Notes: generated by a model not told the origin, from the letters alone. Shown: positions 8,654 through 18,215, counted from the first letter of the stretch. The stretch: DNA of 64,000 bases from Marinobacter salinisoli (GCF_017301335.1 NZ_CP071247.1:3100001-3164000), one strand, 5' to 3'. Program-made: numbers and translations.

Positions 8654-9676
8654 TCAGGCTTGGGCCTTCAACTCCTTCGGCACCGCGTAACTGAACCGCT
8701 TTCGATACTGCTCCATGGTACAACCCACTGTGCGCTTGAACAGCCTGCGGAAGGAGCTGGCATCTTCATAGCCCACCTGCCAGCTGATCTGCGCCGTTTG
8801 TTGCTGGGTTGACTCCAGCAGGTGCTTGGCCGCTTCGACCCGCAGCTGCTGCAAATAGCTCAAAGGCGATTCGCCCGTTGCTTCCTTGAACCGGCGTTTG
8901 AAGGTCCGTGCTCCCAGGCCAGCAACACTGGCCAAGTCGTCGATGGCAATGTTATCGGCGAAATGCTGCTCCAACCAGTTTTGAGCCTTTTGTATAGCGG
9001 CGTCATTATGCGCATCACTGCCAATGAAGATCATGTAGGGAGTCTGATCGACACGTCCGCCCTCCAGTAGCTGCAACTTGCTGCAGGCCGACGCAATTGC
9101 TGGTGAAGACAGACGTTCAACAAGATACAGGCACAGGTCGATAAAAGCCGAAGCTCCACCGGCACAGACCACCTGTCCGTTATCAACCAGAAGTTGATTC
9201 TCATCCAGCTTCAGTTCCGGATAGCGCTGACGAAACATCGCGGCGGCTCGCCAATGCGTCGTCGCTACCTGTCCTGTCAACAAACCGGCTTCTGCCAACA
9301 CGAAGCTGCCGGTACAGACACTCGCCAGCAACGCACCTCGGTCGGCGGCCTTTTTCAGCCATGGGTTCAACGAACTGACTTTCTCAAGATAGTGGTCGAG
9401 ATCTTCCGATTCACCCACGGTCTCCAAACCCGAACCGAGCACAATAACATCAGCGGCAAAGGTTTCTCGACGGGTGGTGGGCACAACCAGGGCACCGCTG
9501 TATGCCCGCACTGGCTCATCGTCCAGGCTGACGATATGGCAGTCGAATAAAGGCTCACTGCCCGCCATCAATGCTTCGTGACAAAAATTGGCGGTGACGA
9601 AGAAGTCCAGCACACCGTGTATACCGGACGCGTGACAACGTGGCAGGGCAACGATAGCGATCTCTATCACGGCCAT
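8654..9676 (-). CDS. GlxA-type AraC family transcriptional regulator
   Basis: A 340-residue regulator with an N-terminal DJ-1/PfpI-like domain (residues about 5-180, with the ASVCTGSFVLAEAGLLTG elbow) and a C-terminal AraC DNA-binding domain with two helix-turn-helix units (FADNIAIDDLASVAGLGART..., then ISWQVGYEDASSFRRLFKR). The frame opens further upstream, but the ATG at 9676 has an AAGGAC ribosome site and begins exactly on the first domain strand. It is divergent from an alpha/beta hydrolase across about 120 bp, so that gene is the most likely target. Confidence 0.88.
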   Translation of the reverse strand: MAVIEIAIVALPRCHASGIHGVLDFFVTANFCHEALMAGSEPLFDCHIVSLDDEPVRAYSGALVVPTTRRETFAADVIVLGSGLETVGESEDLDHYLEKVSSLNPWLKKAADRGALLASVCTGSFVLAEAGLLTGQVATTHWRAAAMFRQRYPELKLDENQLLVDNGQVVCAGGASAFIDLCLYLVERLSSPAIASACSKLQLLEGGRVDQTPYMIFIGSDAHNDAAIQKAQNWLEQHFADNIAIDDLASVAGLGARTFKRRFKEATGESPLSYLQQLRVEAAKHLLESTQQQTAQISWQVGYEDASSFRRLFKRTVGCTMEQYRKRFSYAVPKELKAQA

Positions 9677-9797
9677 GTCCTTTTTGGCCTTGACTATGTC
9701 AAATATGACACTGCACCGGACGGACGGCAAGGCGTACCCTGACACTGACATCTCATACTCATACGGCCAACCGGTCGGATTGAGGGAGGCTACAATC

Positions 9798-10697
9798 ATG
9801 AAGATTCATCTCGGAAACCTGTCGGAATTTGCCCACGGCTCAGTCCGACACCCCCCCAAATTAAAGGACATCCAGCACGACGCGCTGGCCTTTGGGCTTG
9901 AGTTTTACGCCAAAGTGTCCACTGACGGCGCACAGCGCCTGATCGAAAAAATGGCGTTCACCCCCCATCGCCCGACGCTGCCCATTCCCTTTGAGGACCT
10001 GCTGGATGACGCCGACAGCCACACGCAACTGCACTATGGCAATAACATTCTCCCGGTATATTGCTGGGGCGATGGGCCAACCATCGTCGGTGTGCATGGC
10101 TGGTCAGGTTCCGGCATTCAGTTTGGCGCCTATGTAGAGCCGCTCGTGGAGGCCGGGTACCGCGTGGCACTGTACGATGCACCGGCCCACGGTCGTGCTC
10201 AGGGGTCACATACGGACCTGTGCGAAATGACCGAGGTATTGACCAAAGTAGGCCACCATTTGGGCTCCGTTTACGGCATTATTGCCCACTCAACCGGTTG
10301 TATCGCTGCCGGCCGGGCACTTGTGGATGGTCTGGAAGCCGATCGCGTAGCCATGCTGGCGCCACCAGCCACCTATTCCGATGTCGTGGATCAATTTGGC
10401 GCTGAATTGGGCCTCTCGGATACCGCCTTGGCCAGTCACCGCCAACATCTGGAAGAGCGGCTTGGTGAAGATGTCTGGAACAGGCTGGCTCTGCATGATC
10501 TGGCGTCAGATCTGGAGCAGCCGGGGCTGGTGGTTGTTGCTGAGGACGACCAGACAGTGCCGGCATCGCACAGCCACTTGGTCCATCGTAACTGGACAGA
10601 GTCCCAGCTGCTGAAAACGCAGGGCCTGGGCCACAATGACCTGATTGGCCACCCCGACGTGGTTCAGGCAGTGACCCGTCACATGACGGGCCAGTGA
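9798..10697 (+). CDS. Alpha/beta hydrolase
   Basis: A 299-residue alpha/beta-hydrolase. The oxyanion region is VGVHGWSGSG, the nucleophile elbow is AHSTG with S165, a candidate acid is in VVAEDDQTVP, and the closing histidine is in GLGHNDLIG. There is no signal peptide, so it is cytoplasmic. An upstream extension of the frame to 9675 was rejected because it overlaps the divergent regulator and because GGGAGG sits ahead of the ATG at 9798. Substrate unknown. A rho-independent terminator follows. Confidence 0.83.
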   Translation: MKIHLGNLSEFAHGSVRHPPKLKDIQHDALAFGLEFYAKVSTDGAQRLIEKMAFTPHRPTLPIPFEDLLDDADSHTQLHYGNNILPVYCWGDGPTIVGVHGWSGSGIQFGAYVEPLVEAGYRVALYDAPAHGRAQGSHTDLCEMTEVLTKVGHHLGSVYGIIAHSTGCIAAGRALVDGLEADRVAMLAPPATYSDVVDQFGAELGLSDTALASHRQHLEERLGEDVWNRLALHDLASDLEQPGLVVVAEDDQTVPASHSHLVHRNWTESQLLKTQGLGHNDLIGHPDVVQAVTRHMTGQ

Positions 10698-10730
10698 CCG
10701 TGGCAACCGCTGAAGATCACCAACCCCTTG

Positions 10731-10757
10731 CCGCGGCTGAAAACCGCGGTTTTTTTT
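10731..10757 (+). terminator. Rho-independent terminator after alpha/beta hydrolase
   Basis: CCGCGG, a seven-base spacer (CTGAAAA) and CCGCGG form a short GC stem followed at once by eight T residues. It ends the hydrolase transcript just before the convergent epimerase gene. Confidence 0.8.
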
Positions 10758-10809
10758 GGGGCGTTGCAAGCCGGGGTGATGATGCCACCCCGGTGTTTGA
10801 CGGGATTTA

Positions 10810-11874
10810 TCAGCGTTTGCGCAACTGCCCGCTGTCGATCATCTGCTGGAACATGGCTTCCATGGATTCTTTCATGGACCGGTACGACAGCCCCAGTTCC
10901 CGGGTGCCCTTACTGTTATCGGCCTGCCACGGAAGATCCACATTCCGGGCGATCATCCGCCGGGTAGTACCCTTGCTGACGAGTGGCCCTACCAGCCACA
11001 CCAGCCACTTCGGCAACGCCTTGCGTGGAATCGGATATTGGTCGCCGTACTTATCCAGCAACGATCCAGCCAGTTCCACAAGGTCGGTATTGTGCCCCGA
11101 AACGATATAACGCCCGCTGGCCTCCGGATTAAATCCAGCCTGGAAGTGGGCCTCTGCCACATCTCTGACATCCACAACACCCAGCCCCATGCGCGGCGCA
11201 CCGGGTTTTGAGGAACCATTACCCATTTGCTTGACGATGTTAAAACTTTCCGAGGTCGCCCGCGGGTTAATGCCGGGGCCAATAACCAGGGCGGGATTGA
11301 TGGTGACCAGGTCCCATCGCTTCTGCCCTTCGGCTATCTTCCAGGCCTCCTTTTCGGCCAGCGTCTTGGAATAGGCGTAGGGCTGGTGGCTTACCGAGGA
11401 ACTGGTGTTCCAGACCGACTCATTCAGTGTGCCATCAGGCAGGGACTGCAAATCGACGTTATCGCCATAAATCGCCACAACACTGCTGGTCACCACCACA
11501 CGTTTGACGCTTGGCGTCTTGTTTGCCTGCTCCAGCACATTGCGGGTGCCCCGCAAAGCCGGATCCACCAGTTCTTTTTGTGGATCTTTCACGTCGAGGA
11601 CGAAAGGTGAGGCGGTGTGGAACACAAGCTCACATCCTTCCATGGCTTCGGCGTAACTTCCGTCCTGCAACAGGTCGGCCTTGAAATACCGGATTTCACC
11701 GGGTGCCTGCTCGGCCAGCCGGTTCAGAAACTGGAGCTTGTCCGAAGCACTTGGATCACGAACAGCGGCGTGAACGGTCATGCCCTCATCCAGCAAACGC
11801 TTTACCAGCCAGCCGGCAACGTAGCCGGTCGCGCCGGTAACCAGTACAGGGGCGTTACGATTAATCTCGGTCAT
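10810..11874 (-). CDS. NAD(P)-dependent epimerase/dehydratase family, dihydroflavonol-reductase-like
   Basis: A 354-residue extended short-chain dehydrogenase. The N-terminal Rossmann motif is VLVTGATGYVAGWLVKRLL, with the catalytic YxxxK at Y166-K170 (PYAYSK) and the preceding serines in VVTSSVV. The overall pattern resembles dihydroflavonol 4-reductase and aldehyde/ketone reductases of that class; the natural substrate in bacteria is usually unknown. The ATG at 11874 with AAAGGAA upstream was chosen over a longer frame. The AraC-type regulator on the same strand lies about 90 bp upstream and is a possible controller. Confidence 0.85.
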   Translation of the reverse strand: MTEINRNAPVLVTGATGYVAGWLVKRLLDEGMTVHAAVRDPSASDKLQFLNRLAEQAPGEIRYFKADLLQDGSYAEAMEGCELVFHTASPFVLDVKDPQKELVDPALRGTRNVLEQANKTPSVKRVVVTSSVVAIYGDNVDLQSLPDGTLNESVWNTSSSVSHQPYAYSKTLAEKEAWKIAEGQKRWDLVTINPALVIGPGINPRATSESFNIVKQMGNGSSKPGAPRMGLGVVDVRDVAEAHFQAGFNPEASGRYIVSGHNTDLVELAGSLLDKYGDQYPIPRKALPKWLVWLVGPLVSKGTTRRMIARNVDLPWQADNSKGTRELGLSYRSMKESMEAMFQQMIDSGQLRKR

Positions 11875-11966
11875 TTCTGGGTTCCTTTCAAAAACGGTAG
11901 CAACAGACCGCATTGTACCGGATGCACTCGAACCGCATGTGCGCTGCGGCAAGATTTAACACTCTG

Positions 11967-12800
11967 CTAAGCCCCGGCTTGAGCGGGGGAACTGGCCACC
12001 CCCGTATCCGCACTCAGATCCGCCGGCACCACCAATCGCGTACGGACCAGTTCGCTTAACACCTCGGAAGGCCGCAGGCCGAGGGTAGCCCTGAAGGTGT
12101 GGGAAAAGTGCGCAGAATCGGTAAATCCCGCCTGAATCGCCGCATCCGTCAGCGAACGTCCGCGGGCCACATTGATCGCCGTGACGAACAGTCTGTGCCA
12201 CTGACGATAGCGACGGATGGGAACACCGACCTGCTGCCGGAACAACTGAACCAACCGGGGAACCGATAAATTTACCGCCTCCGCCAGGTCCTTTACCGAG
12301 CGATTTTCGGCAACCGAATCACGGATCATTGCGACCACCGCCGCAACCCGGGGGTCCACGTCCGGATAAGGCTCAGCTTCTGGATTGATGACATGCTCCA
12401 GCGCCTCAAAACCGCTGCCATCATCTTTCGCCGCATTGAGCATCAGCTCGCAAAGATCCCGGAGTTCCGCTTCCCTGACAAAGCCACGATAAAGACCGGA
12501 TTCATGCGCCCTCATCTGAGGCAGCAGCAACCGGTAATCCTGTCCGAGCGCGTCGAGATAACAGGTTCCCACTCGCGCCGTGCCCGGATCCACCGTGGCT
12601 TTTTCCCCCGGCCGGAGCAGCAGGCTGGTGCACGGCACGGGCGACACCATCGTCGGCGTCCGGACACGGAAAGGAGCATCCAGGCTGACCGTCAACGACG
12701 CGGCCGCCTGGCTGAACTGGATGGCGCGCCCAGGCCGGCCCACGTGAAGGGTACGGCGAGGCCACAAATACAAAACAGACCGTGATGGCTGGTGTTCCAC
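11967..12800 (-). CDS. AraC family transcriptional regulator
   Basis: A 277-residue regulator. The C-terminal 100 residues form the AraC double helix-turn-helix (RSVKDLAEAVNLSVPRLVQL, then SLTDAAIQAGFTDSAHFSHT). The N-terminal half looks like a cupin-like sensing region but contains no recognisable ligand motif. Translation appears to begin at GTG (12800), preceded by GGGAG; no better ATG is present. It lies upstream of, and in the same orientation as, the epimerase gene and is divergent from lipA, so either could be a target. Confidence 0.83.
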   Translation of the reverse strand: MEHQPSRSVLYLWPRRTLHVGRPGRAIQFSQAAASLTVSLDAPFRVRTPTMVSPVPCTSLLLRPGEKATVDPGTARVGTCYLDALGQDYRLLLPQMRAHESGLYRGFVREAELRDLCELMLNAAKDDGSGFEALEHVINPEAEPYPDVDPRVAAVVAMIRDSVAENRSVKDLAEAVNLSVPRLVQLFRQQVGVPIRRYRQWHRLFVTAINVARGRSLTDAAIQAGFTDSAHFSHTFRATLGLRPSEVLSELVRTRLVVPADLSADTGVASSPAQAGA

Positions 12801-13158
12801 GGGAGCTCCCCCGACATTCCAGGAACCCGCCCCCAGGCCACTCCGGAATCCTCAGGCTGTCAAGATTCCAGGCCCGGAGGCGTGTCAGACATTGTTGTTT
12901 TTGATGCCATGTCCATAGTACGCAAACCGGGCAAGGAACCCTCACCAGGCCGGCCAGTTCGTGACCAATACCCGCTTTTTTGGCCCCTTGAGCCCGAACA
13001 ATCAATTCTTACAAGAACCCCAAAACACGATGCCATAGGGTATGTAGCCAGATGGTATCTGGGACTTCCCAGCCCGGCTGTAGCCATCCTGCAGTAACAA
13101 AAACAATCGCAGAAAGCTGCACATGCAGCCATAACAATTTCAATAACAAGGGAAAAAC
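12801..13158. other. Intergenic region upstream of lipA
   Basis: No gene was identified in these 358 bp. A perfect inverted repeat, CTGGGA-CT-TCCCAG, lies at 13059-13072, about 90 bp before the lipA start, and could be an operator. No sigma-54 -24/-12 pair, which controls lipA in P. aeruginosa, could be recognised. Confidence 0.5.
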
Positions 13159-14121
13159 ATGAGAACACTCTTCGTCGCGGCCATGATGGCCGTATGCCTG
13201 TGTACCACCCTGCCGGCTCAGGCAGGTTTCTTCAGTTCATGGTTCGACCGGAACGAGGCAAAAACCAAACACCCCATCGTGCTGGTCCCGGGCATTTTCG
13301 CCTTCGACACCATTGCCGGTATTGATTACTGGTATCGCATTCCGGCTGTGCTCGAGTCCGAGGGTGCGACGGTATTCGTGCCCAAGGTCAACGCCTTCGA
13401 CAGCTCCGCGCTGCGCGGAGAATCTCTGATTGAACAGCTTGACGAAATCCGCGCGGCATCCGGTGGACGCATCAGCAAGTTCAACCTCATGGGCCACAGC
13501 CAGGGCGGTGTCACCTCACGTTATGTGATGAATGTCAGGCCGGATCTGGTCGCTTCGGTGACGACCCTCCACTCCCCCCACAAAGGATCGCCGGTGGCTG
13601 ATCTGATCACCGGCGTGGTCCCGGAAAGCACCCTTCGCGGCGTCGCCTTTGAAGCATTCGCCAATGCAGTGGGAGATCTGGTCAACCTGCTGTCCAACAA
13701 CAAACGCGACGACTCTGACATCTACGCCATGCTGGGTGAATTCAACAAGGCCGGGTCGGCTGCCTTCAACCGCCAATTCCCCGCCGGGGTCCCCACCAGT
13801 GATTGCGGAGAGGGACCATCTCAAGTCACCATCAACGGCCATCGCATCCGCCTCTACTCCTGGAGCGGCACCTCGTCGTTCACCACCGGCGTTGACCTTT
13901 CCGATGCCTTGTTCACCACGACCGGTCTGGCCGTCAGCGGGCCCAGCGACGGCATTACAGGCCAATGCTCCAGCCACTTCGGCAAGGTCATTCGGGACAA
14001 TTACCGGATGAACCACATCGACGTGAATAACCATCTTTTTGGTTTGGTGTCATTGTTCGAGACACGCCCGGAAGCCCTGTTCAAGAACCACGCAAATCGG
14101 CTCAAAAAAGCCGGTCTCTGA
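13159..14121 (+). CDS. lipA: Triacylglycerol lipase, family I.1/I.2 (LipA)
   Basis: A 320-residue exported true lipase that hydrolyses long-chain triglycerides outside the cell. The signal peptide ends near A20-Q-A-G23. The mature part starts with the family's HPIVLVPGIFAFD oxyanion region. The catalytic serine is S114 in GHSQGG, with D264 (GPSDG) and H286 (NHIDVN) completing the triad; C216 and C270 can form the conserved disulfide. AGGGA precedes the ATG. It is followed directly by its dedicated foldase, so secretion is expected through a type II system encoded elsewhere. Confidence 0.92.
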   Translation: MRTLFVAAMMAVCLCTTLPAQAGFFSSWFDRNEAKTKHPIVLVPGIFAFDTIAGIDYWYRIPAVLESEGATVFVPKVNAFDSSALRGESLIEQLDEIRAASGGRISKFNLMGHSQGGVTSRYVMNVRPDLVASVTTLHSPHKGSPVADLITGVVPESTLRGVAFEAFANAVGDLVNLLSNNKRDDSDIYAMLGEFNKAGSAAFNRQFPAGVPTSDCGEGPSQVTINGHRIRLYSWSGTSSFTTGVDLSDALFTTTGLAVSGPSDGITGQCSSHFGKVIRDNYRMNHIDVNNHLFGLVSLFETRPEALFKNHANRLKKAGL

Positions 14122-14129
14122 GCCATAGT

Positions 14130-14157
14130 GCCTGTGCGTCCATGGGGGCGCACAGGC
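14130..14157 (+). other. Intercistronic hairpin, lipA-lifO
   Basis: GCCTGTGCG pairs perfectly with CGCACAGGC over a 10-nt loop between the two genes. No U-run follows. It may set the ratio of lipase to foldase by partial termination or by 3'-end protection of lipA mRNA. Confidence 0.6.
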
Positions 14158-14170
14158 CGGAGTTGTGACC

Positions 14171-15190
14171 ATGACCCCGAAGATCATTCTCCCGTCTATC
14201 GCGGCCACAGCGGTGATTATCAGCTTATGGTTTGGCCCCGCCACCCAAACCACCGACGCCCCCGCCCTTGCCCACGAAACCCGGCATGAAACACCTGGCT
14301 CCCCGTCGCCGCCCGAGTTAACACAGCCGGCGGTTGTCACTCAAGAAAACCCGCGATTACCAGCCGAGTTGGCGGAAACCCTGAGTTACGTATCCCTTGA
14401 GGTGGACAGCCTTGGCAATCTGGTTCCCAACGCGGATCTTCGACAGCTGTTCGACATGTACCTCTCCGCCCTGCAGGAGCATTCTCAGGAGCAGGTTCTG
14501 CAATGGCTCGATCAAGCGCTTTCCGAGACTCTGTCGGGCCGCCCTCAAGCCCTCGATCAGGCGCGAAACCTGCTGGACCGCTACATAACGTATCGCCTTG
14601 CGGTGGGCGAGCTTGCCGAAACCAGTGCGCCCTCGCTGACGCCAGACGGGTTCGATCTTGAGGTCCTGCGCTATCGGCAACAGCAGTTGCAGGCGCTCAG
14701 AAATAGTCACTTCGTCGCCACCGAAAGCGATGCCTTTTTCGGGTTGGAGGCAGTTCAGGATCGCTACACGCTGGAGTATCTTTCGGTGTCTCACAGCGGA
14801 AACCTGAGCGAAACCCAGAAGCGCCAAGCGCTGGAGGCCCTGGAACAGACGCTACCGGCGCAGTTACGAGAACTCCGGCACCGCACTACCCGGCACGCCG
14901 ACGTATACGATCTGGCGCGCTCGCTCCGGGAAGGTGGCGCCAGCCCCGCCGAGATCTACCAGGCAAGAGCCGAGACGCTGGGGGACGAAGCGGCTGCAAA
15001 CCTGGCAGAACTGGATCAGCAGCGGGCCGACTGGCAGCGACGCCTGAGAGCGTTTTCAGCAGAAAAAACCAAGATCACCCGGCAGAATTTGCCTGCCAGG
15101 GCCGAAGCCGAGGCTATCGCCATGCTGATTCAGCGCAATTTCTCCGGTACCGAACGGCTCAGGGTGCAGGCGTTGGCCCCGGAGCTCTAG
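14171..15190 (+). CDS. lifO: Lipase secretion chaperone (foldase)
   Basis: A 339-residue membrane-anchored steric chaperone that folds LipA in the periplasm. One N-terminal hydrophobic anchor (about residues 5-21) is followed by a Pro/Ala/Thr-rich linker and a helical domain. The family signature R-x-x-F-D-x-x-L-S-A appears as LRQLFDMYLSAL. The frame could start at GTG 14165, but GGAG is only 2 nt from it and 8 nt from the ATG at 14171, so the latter is preferred. The stop codon lies in the loop of a 10-bp hairpin. Confidence 0.9.
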   Translation: MTPKIILPSIAATAVIISLWFGPATQTTDAPALAHETRHETPGSPSPPELTQPAVVTQENPRLPAELAETLSYVSLEVDSLGNLVPNADLRQLFDMYLSALQEHSQEQVLQWLDQALSETLSGRPQALDQARNLLDRYITYRLAVGELAETSAPSLTPDGFDLEVLRYRQQQLQALRNSHFVATESDAFFGLEAVQDRYTLEYLSVSHSGNLSETQKRQALEALEQTLPAQLRELRHRTTRHADVYDLARSLREGGASPAEIYQARAETLGDEAAANLAELDQQRADWQRRLRAFSAEKTKITRQNLPARAEAEAIAMLIQRNFSGTERLRVQALAPEL

Positions 15191-15200
15191 CCGGGGCCAA
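15173..15200. terminator. Hairpin spanning the lifO stop codon
   Basis: TTGGCCCCGG and CCGGGGCCAA form a perfect 10-bp stem whose 8-base loop contains the TAG of lifO. The convergent alkylsulfatase gene ends 15 bp further on. No T-run is present in either direction, so a terminator role is inferred from stability and position. Confidence 0.5.
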
Positions 15201-15214
15201 TAGCGGAAGGGCCT

Positions 15215-17242
15215 TCAGGGCGTAACGATATTAAAGTCGCCCCCGGGTTTGTCCAACAGACTGAAGAAGCCAACCAGGTCGAGCTTACTACCCTCAAAGC
15301 TGATCTCATCGCTGAACAGCAATTCCTTGAGCCCGGCGTTGCCAACAAGCAGGTCAACGAAGATCTCACGGGTTACGTTCAAGCTGGCGTCCGCCGGCGT
15401 ATCGCTACCGACACGGCGATTGCGCAAAACGGAATTCTGCACGGTCAGCAGATAACTTTCCTGGAGGTCGGTGAACGTCACTTTGATCGTGTGATGCTCG
15501 TCCTCGGCCTTGTCCGCATTGAGATTAACCGCCATGCTGTCGAAAAATAACGACACCGGCGTGTGGAGCAACACCTCTCTCATCATGGCCGGATTGAGAC
15601 CTTCTTCTGGTGCCCCGTGGCGCAACTCATACGCCCCGGACAAATAGAAATCCCGCCAGGGTGCAGACTCGGACCGGTACCCCAGCTGGTCGTATACCCG
15701 TGCCAGTAACTCTTTGGCCTCTTGATTGTCCGGTTTCGCGAACACCAGGTGATTAAGCAACTCCGCCAGCCAACGGTAGGTATCGCGGCTGTCACTGGCA
15801 TCCATTCCCGCGGCCCGTTCAAACTCCTGCCGGGCACTGTCGAGCACCTGCTGAGCACCACCCATCATCCTGATGTACCGGGTTGCCACCTCGGGTTCCG
15901 GCAGAGGATCGAGCTGCGCCGGGTTGGCACTGAACCACCCCATGTAATTCTGGTAAACCGCCTTGGCATTGTGGGACACCGTGCCGTAGTAACCCTGATT
16001 GTGGAAATCTGTGGTCAGTGACGGCGGTAACCGAAGCTGATTTGCTATCTCGCGGGGGGTTGCTCCCTGATTCATTAACCGAACGGTCTGGTCGTGGATA
16101 AACTGGTATGTGTCGCGCTGCTTGGCCAGGAAATCCTGAATGTTGTCCTGCCCCCACAACGGCCAGTGGTGGCTGCCAAAATACACATCTGCGGCGGAAA
16201 ACCGGGTTCGCGCTTCCTCAATAAAGCCGCTCCAGATACGAGCGTCCCGCACCTTTGCCCCACGCAGCGTGTAGAGGTTGTGCATGTTTCGGCTGACCAA
16301 TTCCGCACCGCAAAACGCGTTCTGATCCGGCAGGTAAAAGGTGAACTCTGCGGGCGCCTCGGATCCCGAGACCATTTGGAACACCATGGGCACACCATCA
16401 ACCGTGAGTTCAGTGCCGGTTTCGCTCACAAGATCGGTCGGTTTGGCAAAGCCATAGGTTCCGAAGGCGGGAGACTTGCCCAGCCCCGTCCCGATGTGCC
16501 CATGAGCATCACGGGCAAGCCGCTTGCCGTACATGAACATCGCTCGGCGCCCCATGGCGGAACCGGCAATGATGTTTTCGCTGGTCGCTTCATGCTCAAA
16601 ACCAGCCGGAGCGATGATGCGCAGATTGGCTCTCTCCTCGTCCGAGAGATGCTCAAGCACACCCTGAACGCCGCCAAAGTGATCAATATGGCTGTGCGTG
16701 AACAGAACCGCCCGAACCGGTTTTTCCCCCAGATGCTCCCTGGCAAACAGAAAAGCTTTGCTCGCCGTTTCCGCTGCTGTCAGGGGATCAACCAGTATCC
16801 AGCCGGAATTGCCCTCAATGATCGACATATTGCTCAGGTCGTAACCCCGGACCTGGTAGATTCCATCGGTCACTTCGAAAAGCCCATGGATATTGTTCAG
16901 CGCGGCTTGCCGCCAAAGGCTGGGATTGACCGAATCCGGCGCGTTCTCGCCCTCGCTGTCAATGAACTGGTAATCCTGAATGTCCCAGACCTCGGCGCCA
17001 TTGCTATCGAGGACAAGCAGCTCCGGATCCTGCGCAATGAGGCCGCGGCGCGCATTGTCAAAATCCTCACGGTTGGCGAACGGCCGCTCCTGCAACATCA
17101 GCTGATTGGCCTCACGGGTACTGGCGGTGGGTGCGCTGTGACCAGATGCACTGGTCGCAGACGCCAAGTCCTGCGTGCCGTCACAGCCGACCAACGACGT
17201 CGCCAGCAATGCCCCGAGTAACGTAATGGCAGATCGATTCAT
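15215..17242 (-). CDS. Alkyl sulfatase, SdsA/YjcS type (metallo-beta-lactamase fold)
   Basis: A 675-residue enzyme of the linear alkylsulfatase family, which cleaves surfactants such as dodecyl sulfate. The N-terminus has a lipoprotein-type signal (LVGC, C20). The zinc-binding motif THSHIDHFGG (H183, H185, D187, H188) marks the metallo-beta-lactamase domain; a helical dimerisation domain and an SCP2-like C-terminal domain (about residues 550-675, MAVNLNADKAEDEHHTIKV) follow, as in SdsA1. AGGAT precedes the ATG. The lipobox suggests membrane anchoring rather than free secretion. It is divergent from a methyltransferase gene. Confidence 0.9.
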   Translation of the reverse strand: MNRSAITLLGALLATSLVGCDGTQDLASATSASGHSAPTASTREANQLMLQERPFANREDFDNARRGLIAQDPELLVLDSNGAEVWDIQDYQFIDSEGENAPDSVNPSLWRQAALNNIHGLFEVTDGIYQVRGYDLSNMSIIEGNSGWILVDPLTAAETASKAFLFAREHLGEKPVRAVLFTHSHIDHFGGVQGVLEHLSDEERANLRIIAPAGFEHEATSENIIAGSAMGRRAMFMYGKRLARDAHGHIGTGLGKSPAFGTYGFAKPTDLVSETGTELTVDGVPMVFQMVSGSEAPAEFTFYLPDQNAFCGAELVSRNMHNLYTLRGAKVRDARIWSGFIEEARTRFSAADVYFGSHHWPLWGQDNIQDFLAKQRDTYQFIHDQTVRLMNQGATPREIANQLRLPPSLTTDFHNQGYYGTVSHNAKAVYQNYMGWFSANPAQLDPLPEPEVATRYIRMMGGAQQVLDSARQEFERAAGMDASDSRDTYRWLAELLNHLVFAKPDNQEAKELLARVYDQLGYRSESAPWRDFYLSGAYELRHGAPEEGLNPAMMREVLLHTPVSLFFDSMAVNLNADKAEDEHHTIKVTFTDLQESYLLTVQNSVLRNRRVGSDTPADASLNVTREIFVDLLVGNAGLKELLFSDEISFEGSKLDLVGFFSLLDKPGGDFNIVTP

Positions 17243-17417
17243 GACAATCCTGACTGGTTGTTTTTATTGGAAATAAGACTGAAGTGTAGCGATCCGCCGT
17301 GGCCAGCGAAAGCGGCGGTGTCAGATAGGAATTCTGCGTATCCCGGCTTCCCGCAACGAACGGGCTGCTATACGATACGCGCCCTCACAATTTGCCCGCT
17401 TGTCGCGTAAGGTACCT

Positions 17418-18161
17418 ATGTCTCCGAATGCCCTGTACACCGACTTGTCGGGCTACTACGACCTGATGTGCGCGGATATCGATTACCAGGCGCAAAGCAC
17501 CAGCGTGAGCAGGCTGCATAAGCTGTTCGGAAATGATGGAAAGCGCCATCTGGATCTTGCCTGCGGCACCGGCCCTCATCTGCGCCGCTTTATCGATTTT
17601 GGCTACAGCTGCCATGGCCTGGACATTAACCAGCCAATGCTGGACCGGGCCCTGCAGCGTTGCCCAGAAGCACAGTTCGCGCAACTCGATATGTGTAACT
17701 TTCGCTTCGAGCAATCGTTCGACCTGATTACCTGTTTCCTCTACTCGATTCATTACAGCAATGGACTCGACGCACTGCGATCCTGTATTCAAAGTGCCCA
17801 CAGCGCCCTGAGCGCCAACGGCGTGTTCTGCTTTAACGCGGTGGACAAAACCAAGATCGATAACACCCGCTTTGTCGGCCATAGCACAACGCATGAGGAC
17901 AATACCTTTGTCTTCCGCTCCGGGTGGCATTACGAAGGGTCGGGTGACCGGCAATCGCTGAAACTCAGCATTCAGAAATTGACCGACGATACAAGCCAGC
18001 TGTGGCACGACGAACACGCCATGGTCGCGCTGAGCTTCGCAGACTTCAGCCGTCTGCTCGCTCCCTACTTTGACGTGCACATCTTCGAGCACGACTACGA
18101 GCGCATCCTGCCCTGGGACGGGACTTCCGGGAATGCGCTCTTCGTGTGCGTGAAAACCTGA
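17418..18161 (+). CDS. Class I SAM-dependent methyltransferase
   Basis: A 247-residue methyltransferase with motif I LDLACGTGPHLRRF, an acidic residue after strand 2 (CHGLDINQPML) and LDMCNFRF for the next loop. The middle part (GVFCFNAVDKTKI) resembles small-molecule methyltransferases of the Methyltransf_25 or UbiE-like group rather than nucleic-acid enzymes. TAAGG precedes the ATG at 17418; a TTG start at 17400 is possible. The substrate is unknown and the neighbours give no clue. Confidence 0.8.
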   Translation: MSPNALYTDLSGYYDLMCADIDYQAQSTSVSRLHKLFGNDGKRHLDLACGTGPHLRRFIDFGYSCHGLDINQPMLDRALQRCPEAQFAQLDMCNFRFEQSFDLITCFLYSIHYSNGLDALRSCIQSAHSALSANGVFCFNAVDKTKIDNTRFVGHSTTHEDNTFVFRSGWHYEGSGDRQSLKLSIQKLTDDTSQLWHDEHAMVALSFADFSRLLAPYFDVHIFEHDYERILPWDGTSGNALFVCVKT

Positions 18162-18215
18162 ACAACCGATGTCTGAATCGCCGACGGTCTTGAAGATCGC
18201 CGGCCATCCGTTAAC

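Noticed and set aside
8613..8661. AAGCCTG/CAGGCTT repeat after phaC as a terminator
   Set aside because: The arms are 35 nt apart and no T-run follows; possible but unsupported.
12860..13168. 102-codon minus-strand frame before lipA
   Set aside because: Cysteine-rich chance sequence without ribosome site; it overlaps the lipA start.
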